From Verrucomicrobiia bacterium (lineage in GTDB: Bacteria > Verrucomicrobiota > Verrucomicrobiia > Verrucomicrobiales > DEV007), in assembly GCA_030427505.1 (NCBI GenBank), contig JAUICH010000007.1:186001-250000 (forward strand): a stretch of DNA of 64,000 bases, written 5' to 3'. This document shows, piece after piece, positions 1 to 8,877 of this stretch (positions are counted from its first letter, which is position 1; each line of letters opens with the position of its first letter). Below the pieces are notes generated by a model, which was given only the letters and a program-made list of their open reading frames with translations, did no database searches and had not been told where the DNA came from. The position numbers and the translations under genes are program-made.

Positions 1-453
1 GCTGACGGGAACGCGGGTTCTGAAGCCCAGGGCGGAGAACTCGGCCTCGGCGGTTTCCACCTTTTCCGTGTCCATCTTGTTCACCAGGAGCAGAACGGGA
101 ATCTGCGTGCCGTGCAGGCGCTGGGCCAGATCCTGGTCCACGGGGGTGATGCCCTGGCGGCCGTCCACGGTGAAGAGAATGAGGTCCGCGGCGGCCATGG
201 CGATGTCCGCCTCCGCCCGCACCTGATCGGCGAATCCGTCTTCCAGGGGCGCGCCGATCCCGCCGGTATCGACCAGTTCGAAGGGCACGCGCCCGGGTTC
301 GCAGTCGGCGGACAGGCGGTCGCGCGTGACGCCGGGCTGGTCGTGGACGATGGCGATGCGGCGGTTGGCGAGCCGGTTGAAGATCGCGGACTTGCCGACG
401 TTCGGACGCCCTACGATGGCGACGATGGGTTTACTCTTTTTCGGGATGGGCAT
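1..453 (-). CDS. der: Ribosome biogenesis GTPase Der (EngA), N-terminal part
   Basis: About 151 residues of a GTPase are visible; the 3' end lies beyond the window start. The first domain has the P-loop GRPNVGKS at residues 15-22, the DTGG switch II motif, and NKMD for guanine recognition. Der is a tandem double GTPase that helps assemble the 50S ribosomal subunit. The ATG at 453 lies inside the end of the upstream phosphatidyltransferase gene (23 bp overlap), which suggests translational coupling. The second G domain and KH-like domain are not in view, so the assignment rests on G-domain sequence typical of Der. Confidence 0.92.
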   Translation of the reverse strand, partial: MPIPKKSKPIVAIVGRPNVGKSAIFNRLANRRIAIVHDQPGVTRDRLSADCEPGRVPFELVDTGGIGAPLEDGFADQVRAEADIAMAAADLILFTVDGRQGITPVDQDLAQRLHGTQIPVLLLVNKMDTEKVETAEAEFSALGFRTRVPVS

Positions 454-1018
454 GGCCGCTTTCAGTTAACTGCCGGACCCCCTCGACTAAATAGACCGCG
501 CCTGAAATGACGGTGAAGATGCCCGCCAGAATGACGGGGTAGATCGGGTCAGGAACGGAAATGTCGAGCATAACCCAGGCGACCGCAACCATTTGCAGAA
601 AGGTGCAGGTCTTGCTCGTCCAGTGCGGCTGAATGTGCACCGCGTGGTTCAGGTAATAGACGACGCCGATGCCGCCCACGATGGCGAGGTCCCGCCCGAT
701 GACGATGATGGGGAACCAGAGGGGAAAGCTCCAGTGCCAGTTGGTAAAGGTCAGGGTCAGGATGGCGGCCAGGAGAAGCAGCTTGTCCGCGATGGGGTCG
801 AGCACCCGGCCCAGCCTGCTCCGCTGGTTGAAGTGCCGCGCGATGTAGCCGTCCAGCCCGTCGCTGACCGAGGCCAGGATGAAGACCGCCACCGCGGCGA
901 TGCGCAGGCGCACGTCTTCCACCCCGGACTCCACGCTGGCCCCGTAGTAAACGGCCAGGATGATGAAGACCGGGATGAGGAGAATGCGGGTGATGGTGAT
1001 CTTGTTCGCGGTGGTCAT
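431..1018 (-). CDS. pgsA: CDP-alcohol phosphatidyltransferase (PgsA-like)
   Basis: This is an integral membrane enzyme of about 195 residues with several hydrophobic segments. It carries the family signature DG-x2-AR-x8-G-x3-D-x3-D (seen as DGYIAR, then GRVLDPIAD), which binds CDP-diacylglycerol and metal. The likely product is phosphatidylglycerophosphate, the precursor of anionic phospholipids. The open frame extends 30 residues upstream, but the ATG at 1018 directly precedes the family-like start MTTANKITITR, so it was preferred. The 3' end overlaps der. A phosphatidylserine or related synthase of the same family cannot be excluded. Confidence 0.85.
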   Translation of the reverse strand: MTTANKITITRILLIPVFIILAVYYGASVESGVEDVRLRIAAVAVFILASVSDGLDGYIARHFNQRSRLGRVLDPIADKLLLLAAILTLTFTNWHWSFPLWFPIIVIGRDLAIVGGIGVVYYLNHAVHIQPHWTSKTCTFLQMVAVAWVMLDISVPDPIYPVILAGIFTVISGAVYLVEGVRQLTESGHAHPEKE

Positions 1019-1124
1019 GACGGAACCGGGGAAGAGGGGGAGGGAGGAAGAGAGGCTTCGATTCTCGCGGACGGACTCTTTCTTGTCACGGGTCAGTGAC
1101 GGCTCCATAGGTTACGGTTTTTCC

Positions 1125-1598
1125 ATGGCGCAACAACCTCAACCCGGCAAGAAGGCCCCCGATTTTTCCGCTCCCGTCGCGGGCGGCAACTACGAGGACG
1201 GCGAAACGGTCCAGCTCTCCTCCCTGAAGGGCGAGAAAGTGGTGCTCTACTTTTACCCGAAAGACGACACCCCCGGCTGCACAAAACAAGCCTGCGGCCT
1301 GCGCGATGCCTGGGGCGAGATCTCGAAAAAGGCCAAGGTCTTCGGCGTGAGCATCGACCCGGTGAAGAAGCACCGGAAGTTCATCGACAAGTACGAGCTG
1401 CCCTTCCCGCTGATCAGCGACGAGGACAAGAAGATCGTCGAAGCCTACGGCGTGTGGGTGGAGAAAAAGCTCTACGGCAAGACCTACATGGGCACGGAAC
1501 GGACGACGTTCGTGATTGGGGAAGACAGCAAGGTGCTGGCGGTATTCCCCAAGGTGAAGCCCGGGGAGCATGTGGAGAAATTGTTGGAGGTGTTGTGA
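1125..1598 (+). CDS. bcp: Thiol peroxidase BCP / peroxiredoxin Q
   Basis: This 157-residue peroxiredoxin reduces hydrogen peroxide and organic hydroperoxides, normally with thioredoxin as reductant. The peroxidatic cysteine is C52 in the TPGCT motif, with a resolving cysteine five residues later (C57), the layout of atypical 2-Cys BCP proteins. Length is typical of the family. The frame stays open upstream to 960, but that stretch is antisense to the phosphatidyltransferase, and homology begins just after the ATG at 1125. It is divergent from pgsA. Confidence 0.93.
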   Translation: MAQQPQPGKKAPDFSAPVAGGNYEDGETVQLSSLKGEKVVLYFYPKDDTPGCTKQACGLRDAWGEISKKAKVFGVSIDPVKKHRKFIDKYELPFPLISDEDKKIVEAYGVWVEKKLYGKTYMGTERTTFVIGEDSKVLAVFPKVKPGEHVEKLLEVL

Positions 1599-2237
1599 GA
1601 GGGGGGGAGCGTGTTTGCGGTGTGACGTGACGGGAATGGAGAGACCGCAATCAGAGCGGAGCGGAGACGGACAACCGCCGGTAGCCGGAGTGCAGCAAAG
1701 GCAAAACGAAGTGAAGTCAAATGACACGGATGGCTCAGATCAGATTTTGAGTGTGGGAGGAGTGTTTGTTAGAGTTCGAAAACGAACCCGCCATAGGCAA
1801 TTGACGTTCCCAACGGCCTGAAAGGCCGGGGAGGCCGCCTTAGCGAATGGAGCGGCGTAGGCTGGTATGCGCGGGGCGTTTGGTCCTCGGGGTGCGGCTG
1901 CCGGGCGGGCTGGAAACTCGCGACCCGGACCAACGGTGCGTGGCGGCGAGGGATTCACGCTGCGTCTGAACGAACCAGATGGACCCCTGCTGGCGGAACC
2001 GACGTCCAAACAAAGGCGAAAGGTCTGCTGATTCTGCTTTCGAGAATCTGCCAGTCCGGCCCGGACCTCGGAGATCGCGTTCCACCTTAGCTTCGCAGTA
2101 CCGCCGAGTGAAACGTATTGGAGAGAAGCCCTGGCTCAAGCTTCGCCCGCTGTTTCCGGCTAGGGGAAATCCCTGGGGCTCGATTGCGCGGCAGTTTGGC
2201 ATTGACCATTGCGGCTGGAGTGCTTCGATCTTTGCCC
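1599..2237. other. Gene-free gap with dispersed repeat boxes
   Basis: No convincing gene lies in these 639 bases; open frames here are short and lack family character. The stretch holds a short palindrome (CGGCCT/AGGCCG) at 1814-1828 and two repeat boxes also found elsewhere in the window (1881-1905 and 2050-2077). The promoter of the following esterase should lie near the right end, but no clear -35/-10 pair was seen. Confidence 0.6.
1881..2077. repeat. Dispersed intergenic repeat, copy A
   Basis: Box 1 (1881-1905, 25 bp) is identical to 56691-56715. Box 2 (2050-2077, 28 bp) recurs with a few changes at 56753-56780 and 61817-61844. The boxes keep the same order in copies A and B but lie about 145 bp apart here and about 37 bp apart in B. 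No coding function is evident. It is probably a degenerate REP-like or mobile element remnant. Confidence 0.7.
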
Positions 2238-4025
2238 ATGAAATCCCTGTTCCGTTCCCACTTCCACCTCTGGTGTTTCCTGACCCTTTTCGCTTCACCG
2301 GCATTCCTTCATGCCGAACTGAAGATGTCTTCCATTTTCGGAGACAACATGGTGCTGCAGCGCGACATGCCCCTGAAGATCTGGGGTTGGGACAATCCCG
2401 GGCAGACCGTCACCGTGGCCATCGCGGACCAGAGCGTGCAGGGGCAGGCCGGGAAAGACGGCTATTGGGAAGTCACCCTGAAGCCTCTGTCTCTGAAACC
2501 GCACGCCCAGCGCTTCACGGTAAAGGGATCTTCCACCAAGCTGTTCTCCAATGTCCTGGTGGGGGAAGTCTGGCTTTGTTCCGGACAGTCGAACATGGAG
2601 TGGCCCACCGGTTCGGCCAACAACTCGGATCTCGAGGCGGCCGCCGCGAACTTCCCCGAGATCCGGCTCATCACCGTGCCGCATGTGGGCGTGCAGGAGC
2701 CGCGGACGGACTTCACCGGAGAGTGGGAACCCTGCACGCCGGAGACGGTGCGCGACTTCACCGCGGTGGGCTATTTCTTCGGACGCCAGCTGCGCCAGAC
2801 CCTCGGCGTGCCGATCGGATTGATTGACAACTCCTGGGGCGGCTCCGCCTGCGAGGCCTGGATCCGGCGGGATCTTTTGAAAGAGCACGGCTTTACGGAC
2901 ATCCTGACCCGCTGGGAACAAACCGAGGCCACCTACGATCATGACGTGGCCATGGAAAAGTACGCCGAGACCCGCGCCGCCTGGAATGAAGCGGCCAAGC
3001 GCGCCAAAGCCGAAGGCAAGCCCGTGCCGCAGCAGCCCCGGTTTCCGTCCGATCCCCTGAAAGGACAGCACCGGCCCGCCAACCTCTACAACGGAGTGCT
3101 CAAACCCATTCTCGGCTACGGAATTCGTGGCGCCATCTGGTACCAGGGCGAAACCAACGCGGGACGCGCCTACGAATACCGCAGCCTCTTTCCGCTCATG
3201 GTGAGCAGTTGGCGGAAAGAGTGGGGCATCGGAGATTTTCCCTTCTACTGGGTGCAATTGGCCGACTTCAAGGATGAGGTGGCCGAGCCGGGAGACAGCG
3301 ACTGGGCCGAACTGCGCGAAGCCCAGACCTTGGCCATGGAGGCGCTGCCCAACAGCGGCCAGGCCGTCATCTACGACTTGGGCGAGTCCCATGACATCCA
3401 TCCGCGGGACAAGCAGAACGTGGCCATGCGTCTCGCCCGCTGGGCCCTGGCCAAAGACTACGGCGCCAAGACCCTGGTCTACCGTAGCCCCCAATACAAA
3501 AGCATGGAGAAAAAAGGCGCGAAGATCGTGCTGACTTTCGACCACGTAGGCGGCGGTCTAGATACCTTTGACACCCGCGAACTGAAAGGCTTCGCGATCG
3601 CGGGCGAAGACCAGGTATTTCATAACGCGGACGCCAAGATCCTGCCCGCCGCTCAGGGCGCGCGTCCGGACCGGATCGAAGTATGGAGCGATGAGGTAAA
3701 AGCCCCCGTGGCCGTTCGCTACGCCTGGGCGAACAACCCCATCGCCAACGTGCAAAACCTGGAAGGCCTTCCCCTGACCCCCTTCCGGACTGACGACTTC
3801 CCCATGGTGACTAAACCGGAGGAACCGGCCCCGGCTCCAGCACCCGCTACCACCGCCCCCGCGCCTCCGAAGAAAGAGCCCGAACCCAAACCGGCGGAAC
3901 CCGCCGCCGCCGCTAAGCCCAACCCGGCGCCCGAACCGAAGAAGGCCGCCGAGCCCGCGCCACCCGCCGCCAAGAAACCCGAAGCGGCTCCCGAAAAGGA
4001 AGCGAAGCCCGAAGCGGCTCAGTAG
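2238..4025 (+). CDS. Secreted sialate O-acetylesterase-like SGNH hydrolase
   Basis: This 595-residue exported esterase probably removes O-acetyl groups from sialic acid or other acetylated glycans. Residues 1-26 form a signal peptide ending at HA. The catalytic serine lies in SGQSNME (S118). A WYQGETN block follows near residue 300, and the ESHDIHP block supplies the Asp/His. The last roughly 65 residues are a low-complexity Ala/Pro/Lys/Glu tail, suggesting an extended, wall- or matrix-facing linker. The longer upstream frame was rejected because the signal peptide starts at the ATG at 2238. Substrate is not determined by sequence. Confidence 0.88.
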   Translation: MKSLFRSHFHLWCFLTLFASPAFLHAELKMSSIFGDNMVLQRDMPLKIWGWDNPGQTVTVAIADQSVQGQAGKDGYWEVTLKPLSLKPHAQRFTVKGSSTKLFSNVLVGEVWLCSGQSNMEWPTGSANNSDLEAAAANFPEIRLITVPHVGVQEPRTDFTGEWEPCTPETVRDFTAVGYFFGRQLRQTLGVPIGLIDNSWGGSACEAWIRRDLLKEHGFTDILTRWEQTEATYDHDVAMEKYAETRAAWNEAAKRAKAEGKPVPQQPRFPSDPLKGQHRPANLYNGVLKPILGYGIRGAIWYQGETNAGRAYEYRSLFPLMVSSWRKEWGIGDFPFYWVQLADFKDEVAEPGDSDWAELREAQTLAMEALPNSGQAVIYDLGESHDIHPRDKQNVAMRLARWALAKDYGAKTLVYRSPQYKSMEKKGAKIVLTFDHVGGGLDTFDTRELKGFAIAGEDQVFHNADAKILPAAQGARPDRIEVWSDEVKAPVAVRYAWANNPIANVQNLEGLPLTPFRTDDFPMVTKPEEPAPAPAPATTAPAPPKKEPEPKPAEPAAAAKPNPAPEPKKAAEPAPPAAKKPEAAPEKEAKPEAAQ

Positions 4026-4065
4026 AGCCCCACGGGCGGGGAAACCATTCCGTGGCCGGGGAACG

Positions 4066-5379
4066 TCACAGGCTCCAGGTCAGGCGAATGCCAAACTCTC
4101 TCTCTATCAGAGCTTTCTCGCCGTCCAGCCACGCTGGCGGCGGGTCCTCTGAAGGGTAGGGGTTGGGACACCAGTGAAAGGGCAGAATGTCCTGGGTCCA
4201 GGGGCGCCCGTCCCGGAGGGCGTCCTCTTTCAAAAGGGTATTGAGCTTTTCGGAACTCTCTTTGGCCGAGATGCCATTTTCCAGACACCATTCCCTTGCG
4301 GAAAAATGACCGGCGTTGCGATGAAAGGCCTTCAGGTCTTCAGAGAAATGAGATTCCCGCAAAAACACTCCGGTCTTGGAATTGATGAATCTGGCTGAGC
4401 CAATTTGGGCTGATTCAACGAGACCCACCGGAGTATTCGCGAAAAGAGACTCCACCACCGCGACGCAAGAGCCTTCCCGCCGCGAACAGATCACGCTCGC
4501 TTTGGACCGGCACAAAAGCTCGGCCACGTCTTTGTGAGGAATTCTTTCACGCAACTCGAACCGGTCCAGCGCGCCGAAGGATTCCGCCTCGCGAAGCAAG
4601 GTCTTGGAGGTCCGGTCCCGCTCGGGCTGTCCGATCAGTAGAACCCTCCACTCCTGGGGAAGGTCCCGAAAAGCCCTGAACAGGATGTGGTGGCGTTTGA
4701 ACAGGCCGAAATTGGCCAGCATGATCAAGTCGATGTCTCTCGATGCGAACGCCTTCGGAGCAAAGGCATCTGCCTTTACCCAGTTTGAAGCGAGCAGGTT
4801 CACCATGCGGTACTTATCCGAAAGTCTGGGGATGGTCTCGAGATCCGCCTCGTTGCTGATCAGGCAATAGATGTGGTCGGGGTAGAACCGGGGGAACAGG
4901 CAGTTGATCAAGCCATGGGGAGGCGACCAGGTAGGGGAAACGATGAGTTGGTAGCGTTTCGAAAACTTCAGTAGCTGGTCTGAAGTCAGAGTCAGAAGCC
5001 TGGCCCATTGATCCTCAAACGAAATGAAGATCGCTCCGCGTTCTTGAGTGTCCGGAAGGAAAGGCTTCAGAATGAGCCCTTTTTGAATCTCGTTGGAAGC
5101 GGTCCCCTCCAGCAGTTCGGTGGGCTTGATTTGGGTAGTTCCCGTGGCGTGAATCTTTTCCTCGACCGACTTCAGTTGCTTGAAGTTCTGAGCAAGCCTT
5201 GCCGCGGAGCACAGATTTTGGACCCTGCTGGCAAGCTCTCGACTCGTCCGCGGATTGCCGATGGAGGAGTGAAAAGCCCGATACCGGAACAGCAGCCAAC
5301 GAGAGATTGGGGAGAACCGAATGCGATCGCCGCCGATTAGCTTCCAGCGGAGAACGCAATTCTGTATCTTACGAAACAC
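4066..5379 (-). CDS. GT-B glycosyltransferase, family 4-like (paralogue 1)
   Basis: This 437-residue protein is a probable retaining glycosyltransferase acting in surface polysaccharide assembly. The C-terminal half has a GT4-like nucleotide-sugar domain: an LIGQPERD strand, then SRREGSCVAVVES, which contains the E-x7-E pair. The N-terminal half lacks a recognised signature. It is strikingly similar along its whole length to the next gene upstream (5515-6834), including the shared phrases FISFEDQW and SPTW-PPH, so the two are tandem duplicates. The start is a GTG at 5379 with no obvious ribosome binding site. Acceptor and donor are unknown. Confidence 0.78.
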   Translation of the reverse strand: MFRKIQNCVLRWKLIGGDRIRFSPISRWLLFRYRAFHSSIGNPRTSRELASRVQNLCSAARLAQNFKQLKSVEEKIHATGTTQIKPTELLEGTASNEIQKGLILKPFLPDTQERGAIFISFEDQWARLLTLTSDQLLKFSKRYQLIVSPTWSPPHGLINCLFPRFYPDHIYCLISNEADLETIPRLSDKYRMVNLLASNWVKADAFAPKAFASRDIDLIMLANFGLFKRHHILFRAFRDLPQEWRVLLIGQPERDRTSKTLLREAESFGALDRFELRERIPHKDVAELLCRSKASVICSRREGSCVAVVESLFANTPVGLVESAQIGSARFINSKTGVFLRESHFSEDLKAFHRNAGHFSAREWCLENGISAKESSEKLNTLLKEDALRDGRPWTQDILPFHWCPNPYPSEDPPPAWLDGEKALIEREFGIRLTWSL

Positions 5380-5514
5380 GATGTGAGCAAAAAAGTGCAG
5401 TGGTTTAATTCACGCGAAGTAAACTTGCGGCTGACGAAGGGGGCAATGCCGGGGAAAAGACAGGTTTGCTTCCATGACTTCAACTGAACGAGGATTGTAT
5501 GGAAGCAGGGCACG

Positions 5515-6834
5515 TCAGGCCCGCGATCCCATTTTGATTCCAAATCTTGCTTCTATTTCCTTTGCTTCGGAAGAGATCCAATCCGGTGGATCGCTTTCCA
5601 GTGGGGCCGGGTTCGGGTGCCAATGAAATGGGAGGATATCGCGAGTCCACGGCAGCCCTCTCCGGAACGACTCGTTCTTTAGAAATTCATTGAGGCGCTG
5701 GCTGCTTTCGACGGCGGATATACCGTTCCTGAGGCACCATTCGCGAGGGGTAAACTGCTCGTGGCGGTCATGAAAGGCCTTCAGATCTTCCGCGAAATGG
5801 GACTCTCTTAAGAACGTGCCCGTTTCGGGGTTGATAAATTTGGCGGACCCGATCTGAGCGCCTTTCAACAAGCCGACGGGCGTTCCGGAAAACATGGACT
5901 CGACGACCGCGACACAGGAACCCTCTCTCCGGGAGCAGATGAGGCTTACCTTCGAACGGCGGATAAGCTGCTCCAACTCTATGTTGGGAATTCTCTGTTT
6001 CAGCTCGAACCGGCCGGCGACGCCAAAGGCATCTGCTTCCCGGAGCAGAGATTGGGCGTCCCGCTGTCCCTCGGGTTGGCCGACCACGATCACCTTCCAT
6101 TCCTTGGGAAGATGCGGGAGCGCCCTGAAGAGCACATGATGCCTCTTGTAGGTGCCGAAATTCGCCAGCATGAAGACATCTATGTCTCTCTGCTGATCCG
6201 GAGCGGGGCGGAAGACATTCGGGTTTACCCAATTGGAAGCGAACAGATCGACCATCCGGTACTTTTCCGAGAGCCTGGGGAAGGTATCGAGATCTGTCTC
6301 GTTTGAAATAAGCGTGTAGATGGGGCCCGGATAAAACTGGGGAAAGAGACAGTTTACCAAGCTGTGCGGGGGAGTCCACGTGGGCGAAACGACCAATAGA
6401 AAACGTTTTGCGAACTCATCCAACTGACCGGAAGACATGGACAGGAGCTTGACCCATTGGTCTTCGAAGGAGATGAACACCACTCCCGGTTCCCCGGTGC
6501 CGGGAGAGTAGGGCTTCAGAATCAGGCTCTTTCTGACCGGGTCGGCGGCCTGCTGGGCGCTGGAGAGAAGGTCTTTGTATTCCGGTGGTATCGGGTAGAG
6601 CGCTTTGATCCGGCTTTCCACCACCTCCATCTGAGCCTGGGTCTGGGCGAGCCGGGCCGCCGAACAAAGGCTGCGAATCTTACGAAAAATCTCTGAAGCG
6701 TTCCCGGCCTTGGTGCCGCCGGATTCGACTAATCTCCATTGGTAAAAAAACCAGTGGATGACGGGCGAAAACCTCAGAAAGTCGATCACCCCAATCTTCT
6801 TGCGAAGAAGAAAGCGCTGTAGTTTGGAGGGCAA
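5515..6834 (-). CDS. GT-B glycosyltransferase, family 4-like (paralogue 2)
   Basis: This 439-residue paralogue of the downstream gene is also a probable GT4-type transferase. It has the same VVGQPEGQ strand, the SRREGSCVAVVES block with E-x7-E, and the same C-terminal LPFHW-PNP ending region. The two proteins differ mainly in the first 80 residues and in surface loops, as expected after duplication and change of acceptor. The predicted start is a TTG 16 bases after the upstream methyltransferase stop, so it is probably in the same transcript. Start choice is uncertain. Confidence 0.77.
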   Translation of the reverse strand: MPSKLQRFLLRKKIGVIDFLRFSPVIHWFFYQWRLVESGGTKAGNASEIFRKIRSLCSAARLAQTQAQMEVVESRIKALYPIPPEYKDLLSSAQQAADPVRKSLILKPYSPGTGEPGVVFISFEDQWVKLLSMSSGQLDEFAKRFLLVVSPTWTPPHSLVNCLFPQFYPGPIYTLISNETDLDTFPRLSEKYRMVDLFASNWVNPNVFRPAPDQQRDIDVFMLANFGTYKRHHVLFRALPHLPKEWKVIVVGQPEGQRDAQSLLREADAFGVAGRFELKQRIPNIELEQLIRRSKVSLICSRREGSCVAVVESMFSGTPVGLLKGAQIGSAKFINPETGTFLRESHFAEDLKAFHDRHEQFTPREWCLRNGISAVESSQRLNEFLKNESFRRGLPWTRDILPFHWHPNPAPLESDPPDWISSEAKEIEARFGIKMGSRA

Positions 6835-6850
6835 ATTGATAAGAAGATTT

Positions 6851-7402
6851 CTATTTCTCTAGTTCCACCCGAAGGTTCTGCGCTGGAAACAAGTAGGCCA
6901 GTCCCGTGGCTTCGTAGTATTGCTGGAACAAGGGCGAACTGTTCACGGCCGGCTCCACGAGCCAGTTCCAAAAGAAAAACAATGTCTTGATAAAGACCAG
7001 ACGTTTAGACACCACTCGTTTGAAGGCGAAATCAAAATAGTAGCCGCGGTGTTGGTTCTCCCAGGTTTCCCGGCAAAAGAAGTTGAACGTTTTCACGGAA
7101 AACCGGTTCCGGTGCGTGGGGTCCACGAAATTGTTGTTTGAAGTAAAGTGTGGGACCTCCAAGACCACCTTTCCACCCGGCTTTAAGATCCGGAGGCATT
7201 CCTTCAGCAGGGGAGGGTAGTCCACGTGTTCGAGAACATCCAGGCACAAGACCTCTGAAAAAGAGCCGTCTTCGAAGGGAAGGGGCAGTTGATTCAAGTC
7301 GTGAACGACATCCACGCCTTCCAAGGCGGAGACATCCAGGTTCACATAGTCGGGACGGATGTCGGTACCACATCCCAGGTTTAGTTTGTCCTTCATTTCC
7401 AT
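6851..7402 (-). CDS. Class I SAM-dependent methyltransferase
   Basis: This 183-residue protein is built like Methyltransf_11 enzymes. It starts with LNLGCGTD (SAM-binding glycine loop), followed by LDVS for the ribose-binding acidic residue, the DVLEHV block and LKPGGKVVLEVPH. The probable target is a sugar or lipid intermediate of the polysaccharide made by this locus; no residue fixes the substrate. Its ATG lies only 1 bp from a 218-bp inverted-repeat element (7404-7621), which must therefore carry the whole upstream leader. The downstream glycosyltransferase follows after 16 bases. Confidence 0.83.
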   Translation of the reverse strand: MEMKDKLNLGCGTDIRPDYVNLDVSALEGVDVVHDLNQLPLPFEDGSFSEVLCLDVLEHVDYPPLLKECLRILKPGGKVVLEVPHFTSNNNFVDPTHRNRFSVKTFNFFCRETWENQHRGYYFDFAFKRVVSKRLVFIKTLFFFWNWLVEPAVNSSPLFQQYYEATGLAYLFPAQNLRVELEK

Positions 7403-7403
7403 A

Positions 7404-7621
7404 CTAGTGTGGTGTTTGCGAAATATCTAGACGAAATCAATTAAGTATTAGGGCCGGAAATTTGCTCGCTTCGCTCGGATATTTTTGTAATCGCGGTCTT
7501 CTTTTCTAATTTCCGCGTTGCTCGATCAGTCGTCGAGCTGGCTCGACTCCCTCCTCGCTCCTTGAACTTGAAAAAGATTCCTCGCGAATTTCGTCCACCT
7601 ATTTCGCAAACACCACACTAG
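7404..7621. mobile_element. Inverted-repeat element E1 (MITE-like, CTAG ends)
   Basis: This 218-bp non-coding element has about 34-bp terminal inverted repeats starting CTAGTGTGGTGTTTGCGAAA, with about four mismatches between the ends; CTAG is present at both borders. Read on the minus strand, its centre contains CAAGGAGC (7557-7564), a hairpin GTCGAGC/GCTCGAC, and GAGCAACG (7516-7523), flanked by a T-rich and an A-rich arm that can pair. The same architecture occurs in E2, E3 and E4. Its right border supplies the TAG stop codon of the SIS-domain gene. No transposase is encoded. Confidence 0.85.
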
Positions 7622-8205
7622 GCATTGACCTGGAGATCGGGGTTCATCATTCGACGCAGCGTGACCACGAGGAGGTGGTTGCAGATCAGGTGCAGATCCT
7701 CAACGGGTCCGTATTCCTCGCAGTCCACATGAAATCCGGAGGAGGCCAGCTCCCGGAGCTGACCACCCGAAAAGCCCGTAAACCCGATCACCGGCGAACC
7801 CAGCTCCCGGGCAAACTGGGCGGCCTTGATGACGTTGGGAGAGTTTCCGCTGGCGGAGATGGCCAGGAGCGCGTCTTTGGAAGTCATTAGATTGCGGAGC
7901 TGTTCCACAAACACGTCCGAGTAGTCGAGGTCGTTGGCGATAGCCGAAAAGTGCGCCACGTTGTCCGCCAGGCTGACGACTCGCAGCCGGTGATGTTGTG
8001 CATCCACCACATTCTTGGACAAGTCGCAGGCCATGTGCGACGCGCTTGAGGCACTGCCGCCGTTGCCGCAGATGAAGACCGTGCCGCCGGACTCGCAGAC
8101 GGTTTTCAAGGTTTCCGCCAGGGCCAGGACTGCTTCCTCGTCAATACTTTCGATGAGGGCCTTCACGCGTTCCAGGTACTGGGAAATACATAGCTGAGGA
8201 TTCAT
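7618..8205 (-). CDS. gmhA: SIS-domain phosphosugar isomerase, GmhA-like
   Basis: This 195-residue SIS protein matches the length of sedoheptulose-7-phosphate isomerase, the first step toward ADP- or GDP-heptose. It has the phosphate-binding GNGGSASSASHM block and the ISASGNSPNV loop. In classical GmhA the first loop reads GNGGSAADAQH, so this is a divergent member, and a role with another phosphosugar is possible. The ATG at 8205 was chosen because family similarity starts there; the longer frame is shadow sequence. Its TAG stop lies inside the CTAG end of element E1. Confidence 0.75.
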   Translation of the reverse strand: MNPQLCISQYLERVKALIESIDEEAVLALAETLKTVCESGGTVFICGNGGSASSASHMACDLSKNVVDAQHHRLRVVSLADNVAHFSAIANDLDYSDVFVEQLRNLMTSKDALLAISASGNSPNVIKAAQFARELGSPVIGFTGFSGGQLRELASSGFHVDCEEYGPVEDLHLICNHLLVVTLRRMMNPDLQVNA

Positions 8206-8261
8206 GCGGACGTTGGGTAAGGTGCGGAGCTTGAGGTTTTCAATTCGGGTGGAAAGTGGTT

Positions 8262-8855
8262 TCAGCCTATTTCCTGGCTTTGAGGCCAGACCAGATTGAT
8301 ATAGTCGGCGGAACCGCTCTGAGAGATAATCTTTGCGGGAACTCCGGCGGCGACAGCGCCCTCCGGCACGTCCTTGGTCACCACGGCGTTGGCTCCAATG
8401 GCCGCGCGGTTTCCGATCTTGATTCCTCCCAGGATGACGGCTCCAGGGCCGATGAACACTTCGTCGCCTATTTCGGGAAACCCTTTGTGCTCGCCGCGGT
8501 TGGAAACTCCCAGGGTAACGCTCTGCGAAATATTGCAGTTCCGGCCGATGGTCGCCTGGTCGTTGATGATGATCGCACAAGGATGAGAGAGATAGAAGCC
8601 GGGACCGACTTTGGTATGGATGTTGAGGTGAACCCCATACCGCACGCAGTTGCGGTTGTAGAGGTATGAAGCGGCCTGGTAGAGGCCCAGTTTGGCCAGG
8701 GGTTTGTCAGATAGATATTTGCAAAACCGAAATAGGAAGGAGATGCGAAAACCGGGCTCGTGACGCCAGTGGGAACGAAAGGCCCGCGAACTCAGTTCGC
8801 CACTGTAGCGATACAGATCTGAACAGACGTAGTCGCGGAATTGCCGGTAGTTCAT
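8262..8855 (-). CDS. Hexapeptide-repeat acyltransferase, CysE/serine acetyltransferase-like
   Basis: This 197-residue protein has a left-handed beta-helix made of hexapeptide repeats from about residue 75 to 175, with HPCAIIINDQATIG and AVVTKDVPEGAVAAGVPAK, both typical of CysE and related O-acetyltransferases. The helical N-terminal region of full-length CysE is short here. Placed among sugar genes, it more likely acetylates a sugar than serine. The active-site histidine is probably the one in LSHP. It lies 56 bp from the downstream gmhA-like gene. Confidence 0.8.
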   Translation of the reverse strand: MNYRQFRDYVCSDLYRYSGELSSRAFRSHWRHEPGFRISFLFRFCKYLSDKPLAKLGLYQAASYLYNRNCVRYGVHLNIHTKVGPGFYLSHPCAIIINDQATIGRNCNISQSVTLGVSNRGEHKGFPEIGDEVFIGPGAVILGGIKIGNRAAIGANAVVTKDVPEGAVAAGVPAKIISQSGSADYINLVWPQSQEIG

Positions 8856-8877
8856 CGGAGGTGGGGACGGAGGGCTC

